The notes under the pieces: model-generated
What the model was told of the DNA's origin: nothing
Databases searched by the model: none
What the model saw: the letters and a program-made list of their open reading frames with translations, nothing else
Source: Nitrospinia bacterium
GTDB lineage: Bacteria > Nitrospinota > Nitrospinia > Nitrospinales > JAJDAT01
NCBI GenBank assembly: GCA_029261715.1
Contig: JAJDAT010000016.1
Span: forward strand, 124,001 to 188,000
Length of the DNA: 64,000 bases
Direction of reading: 5' to 3'
Position numbers and translations under genes: made by a program
In this document: positions 62,572 through 64,000 of the stretch, in pieces
How positions within the stretch are numbered: the first letter of the stretch is position 1
Layout: each line of letters opens with the position of its first letter

Positions 62572-63999
62572 TCAAAATTCTACGATTGTGACACCATCGC
62601 CACCTTCTTCTCGCTCCCCAGGAATAACCCGTTTTCCAATTCCGCAACTTTGAAGATAATCGCGAACGAATCTTTTAATTTTCCCCATGCCATGTCCGTG
62701 ATTGATTTTCACTCGATCCACATTATTTAATAGGGCTTGATCTATAAAAGATTCTAATGCAGTCTTGGCTTCTTCAACTCGCATTCCATGTAGGTTGCAG
62801 GAAAATTGTGGGTTCGAATTAGTTTCTGCATGTATGGTAAATTTTACTTCTTGGTTATTCGCTTTGTTTTGTCTATTTCTTTCTCTTGGATGTCCTTTAA
62901 TTTTTTTTGCATCCACAAGAGAATCTAAATTACCTATACGAATTCGCAGTTTATTTTTACTTTTCGGATCTTCTAATAAATATCCCTTTGTTCCATATTC
63001 GCTAAGAATCACAGGGTCGCCTTCTCTAAGCTCTGCCGCTGGAACGTTCCATTGTGAAAAATCAGCTAGGTTAGCGTTTCGCATGGATTTATCTACAAAG
63101 TGGATTTTATTCTCGGCTCGCTTGATTGAACCTGTGCTTTTAGATTTTTTAGCGTGGTCAACAATTTGCCGAATTTCTCGTTTAGATTCTTGAACCGTTT
63201 TTTTCAACCGTTTAGCTTTTTCTTTTTCAAATTCTTTTTCTTTTTCAGACAACCTTTCCGCTGCATCTTCACTTTCTTTTCTCAGTTCTCGGGCTTTATA
63301 AAGGTCAGCCTGAATTCGGTCCTTATCCTTTTCTAAATTCAACTTTTGCCTATGTAACGACTCCAAAAGTGATGCGGCGCGGTTATCGTTCAAATCGTAG
63401 ATTTCTCGGGCGCGACGTATAACATTAGAATCCAGCCCTAGCCTTTCAGCCGTTTCTAAAGCCGCGCTCCTTCCTGGAGCGCCCAGTATAAGTTTGAAAG
63501 TTGGTCTCGATTGATCTTCATTAAACTCCATACAAGCGTTTACAAAACCTTTTTCAGTTTGGGCTATCGTTTTTAAAGCAAGATAATGGGTTGACACAAA
63601 AGTGGATATTCCCCTTTCGTTTAACTCTCGCAAAATTGCTTCAGCTAAGGCTGCTCCCTGTGCAGGGTCTGTTGCAACACCTAATTCGTCTAGTAAAACC
63701 AGCGAACCAGCAGGAGAATAATCTAAAATATGAATCATTTTTTTTAAATGCGCCGAAAATGTAGATAAGCTCTCCGCAATATTTTGATCGTCCCCTATAT
63801 CTGCATAGATTTTCGGGAAAAACGGTATTTCTGAATTTTCGTCTACTGGTAATAATAAACCAGCTCGCGCCATTAAAGACATAGAGCCAATGGTTTTCAA
63901 AACAACCGTTTTACCGCCAGTGTTCGGTCCAGAAATAACGACAGTAGACGTTCCTATTTCAGTCACAATATCGTTTGCCACAACAAATTGGCCATTTAG
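62572..63999 (-). CDS. mutS2: MutS2 family protein, C-terminal part (5' end outside window)
   Basis: At least 475 residues; the frame stays open to the window edge (LNGQFVVAND precedes the apparent GTG at 63981). The Walker A GPNTGGKT, signature and Walker B (VLLDELGVATDP) of the MutS ATPase come first, then a charged coiled coil, and the C-terminal Smr nuclease-type domain with KINHGHGMGKIKRFVRDYLQ. MutS2 acts on recombination intermediates and, with Smr, on stalled ribosomes. The N-terminal third is missing only because of the window limit. Confidence 0.93.
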   Translation of the reverse strand, partial: LNGQFVVANDIVTEIGTSTVVISGPNTGGKTVVLKTIGSMSLMARAGLLLPVDENSEIPFFPKIYADIGDDQNIAESLSTFSAHLKKMIHILDYSPAGSLVLLDELGVATDPAQGAALAEAILRELNERGISTFVSTHYLALKTIAQTEKGFVNACMEFNEDQSRPTFKLILGAPGRSAALETAERLGLDSNVIRRAREIYDLNDNRAASLLESLHRQKLNLEKDKDRIQADLYKARELRKESEDAAERLSEKEKEFEKEKAKRLKKTVQESKREIRQIVDHAKKSKSTGSIKRAENKIHFVDKSMRNANLADFSQWNVPAAELREGDPVILSEYGTKGYLLEDPKSKNKLRIRIGNLDSLVDAKKIKGHPRERNRQNKANNQEVKFTIHAETNSNPQFSCNLHGMRVEEAKTALESFIDQALLNNVDRVKINHGHGMGKIKRFVRDYLQSCGIGKRVIPGEREEGGDGVTIVEF

Positions 64000-64000
64000 T

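Overview
The window looks like chromosomal DNA of a Gram-negative, AT-rich bacterium. Signal peptides, lipoprotein lipoboxes, a Tat-type signal and envelope polysaccharide genes point that way. Several SUMF-fold proteins, GT-C-like membrane proteins with TPRs, pentapeptide proteins and a Rieske-GltB2 fusion together suggest a marine lineage such as Nitrospinota or a relative, but no marker in the window proves the phylum. Housekeeping anchors are aroA, rpoD, dnaG, tRNA(CAT), exodeoxyribonuclease III, a PreP-type protease and mutS2. I saw no CRISPR array, prophage, integrase or transposase.

Layout. 0-6.2 kb: the end of a DUF2779 gene, a HIT protein, a CDF exporter and an orphan ZnuA-like protein, then a leftward group of a small membrane protein, DUF4149, SUMF and a tandem ThyX protein. 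6.3-9.6 kb: aroA overlapping a YyaL/DUF255 gene. 9.6-15.3 kb: two paralogous secreted CxxCH proteins inside a roughly 2 kb tandem duplication that also copied the 3' end of the neighbouring DUF819 gene, then a GxxExxY gene and REP-like palindromes. 15.3-17.3 kb: three small lipoproteins and a truncated VTT-domain remnant. 17.5-27 kb: Rieske-GltB2, a long pentapeptide protein, SUMF plus a Tat-type sulfite-oxidase-fold protein, a degenerate Rieske protein, TPR proteins, a flavoprotein disulfide oxidoreductase and a DUF1566 protein. 27-30.4 kb: small membrane proteins, a fatty-acid hydroxylase and a dead SMR transporter gene.

30.7-38.2 kb: tRNA, rpoD and dnaG in the usual order, a TMTC-like GT-C protein, NamZ and an abundant-looking secreted protein with a strong terminator. 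38.5-62.6 kb is accessory: DUF2203, a HisN-like phosphatase, SUMF, five membrane-anchored SGNH proteins (one dead), a GT-C-like protein, an ArsP-permease/FG-GAP/UnbV fusion, a GT4 glycosyltransferase, exonuclease III, PreP and a periplasmic Tpx. mutS2 runs off the right end. The part from about 50.4 to 55.6 kb is visibly more AT-rich than its surroundings.

Two short dispersed repeat families occur twice each (26.9 and 56.6 kb; 28.5 and 56.8 kb). The second has inverted ends and inner stems kept by paired base changes, so it is either a MITE or a structured RNA. Together with the tandem duplication, the permease fusion and the SUMF/molybdoenzyme/degenerate Rieske cluster, it is the least explained material here.
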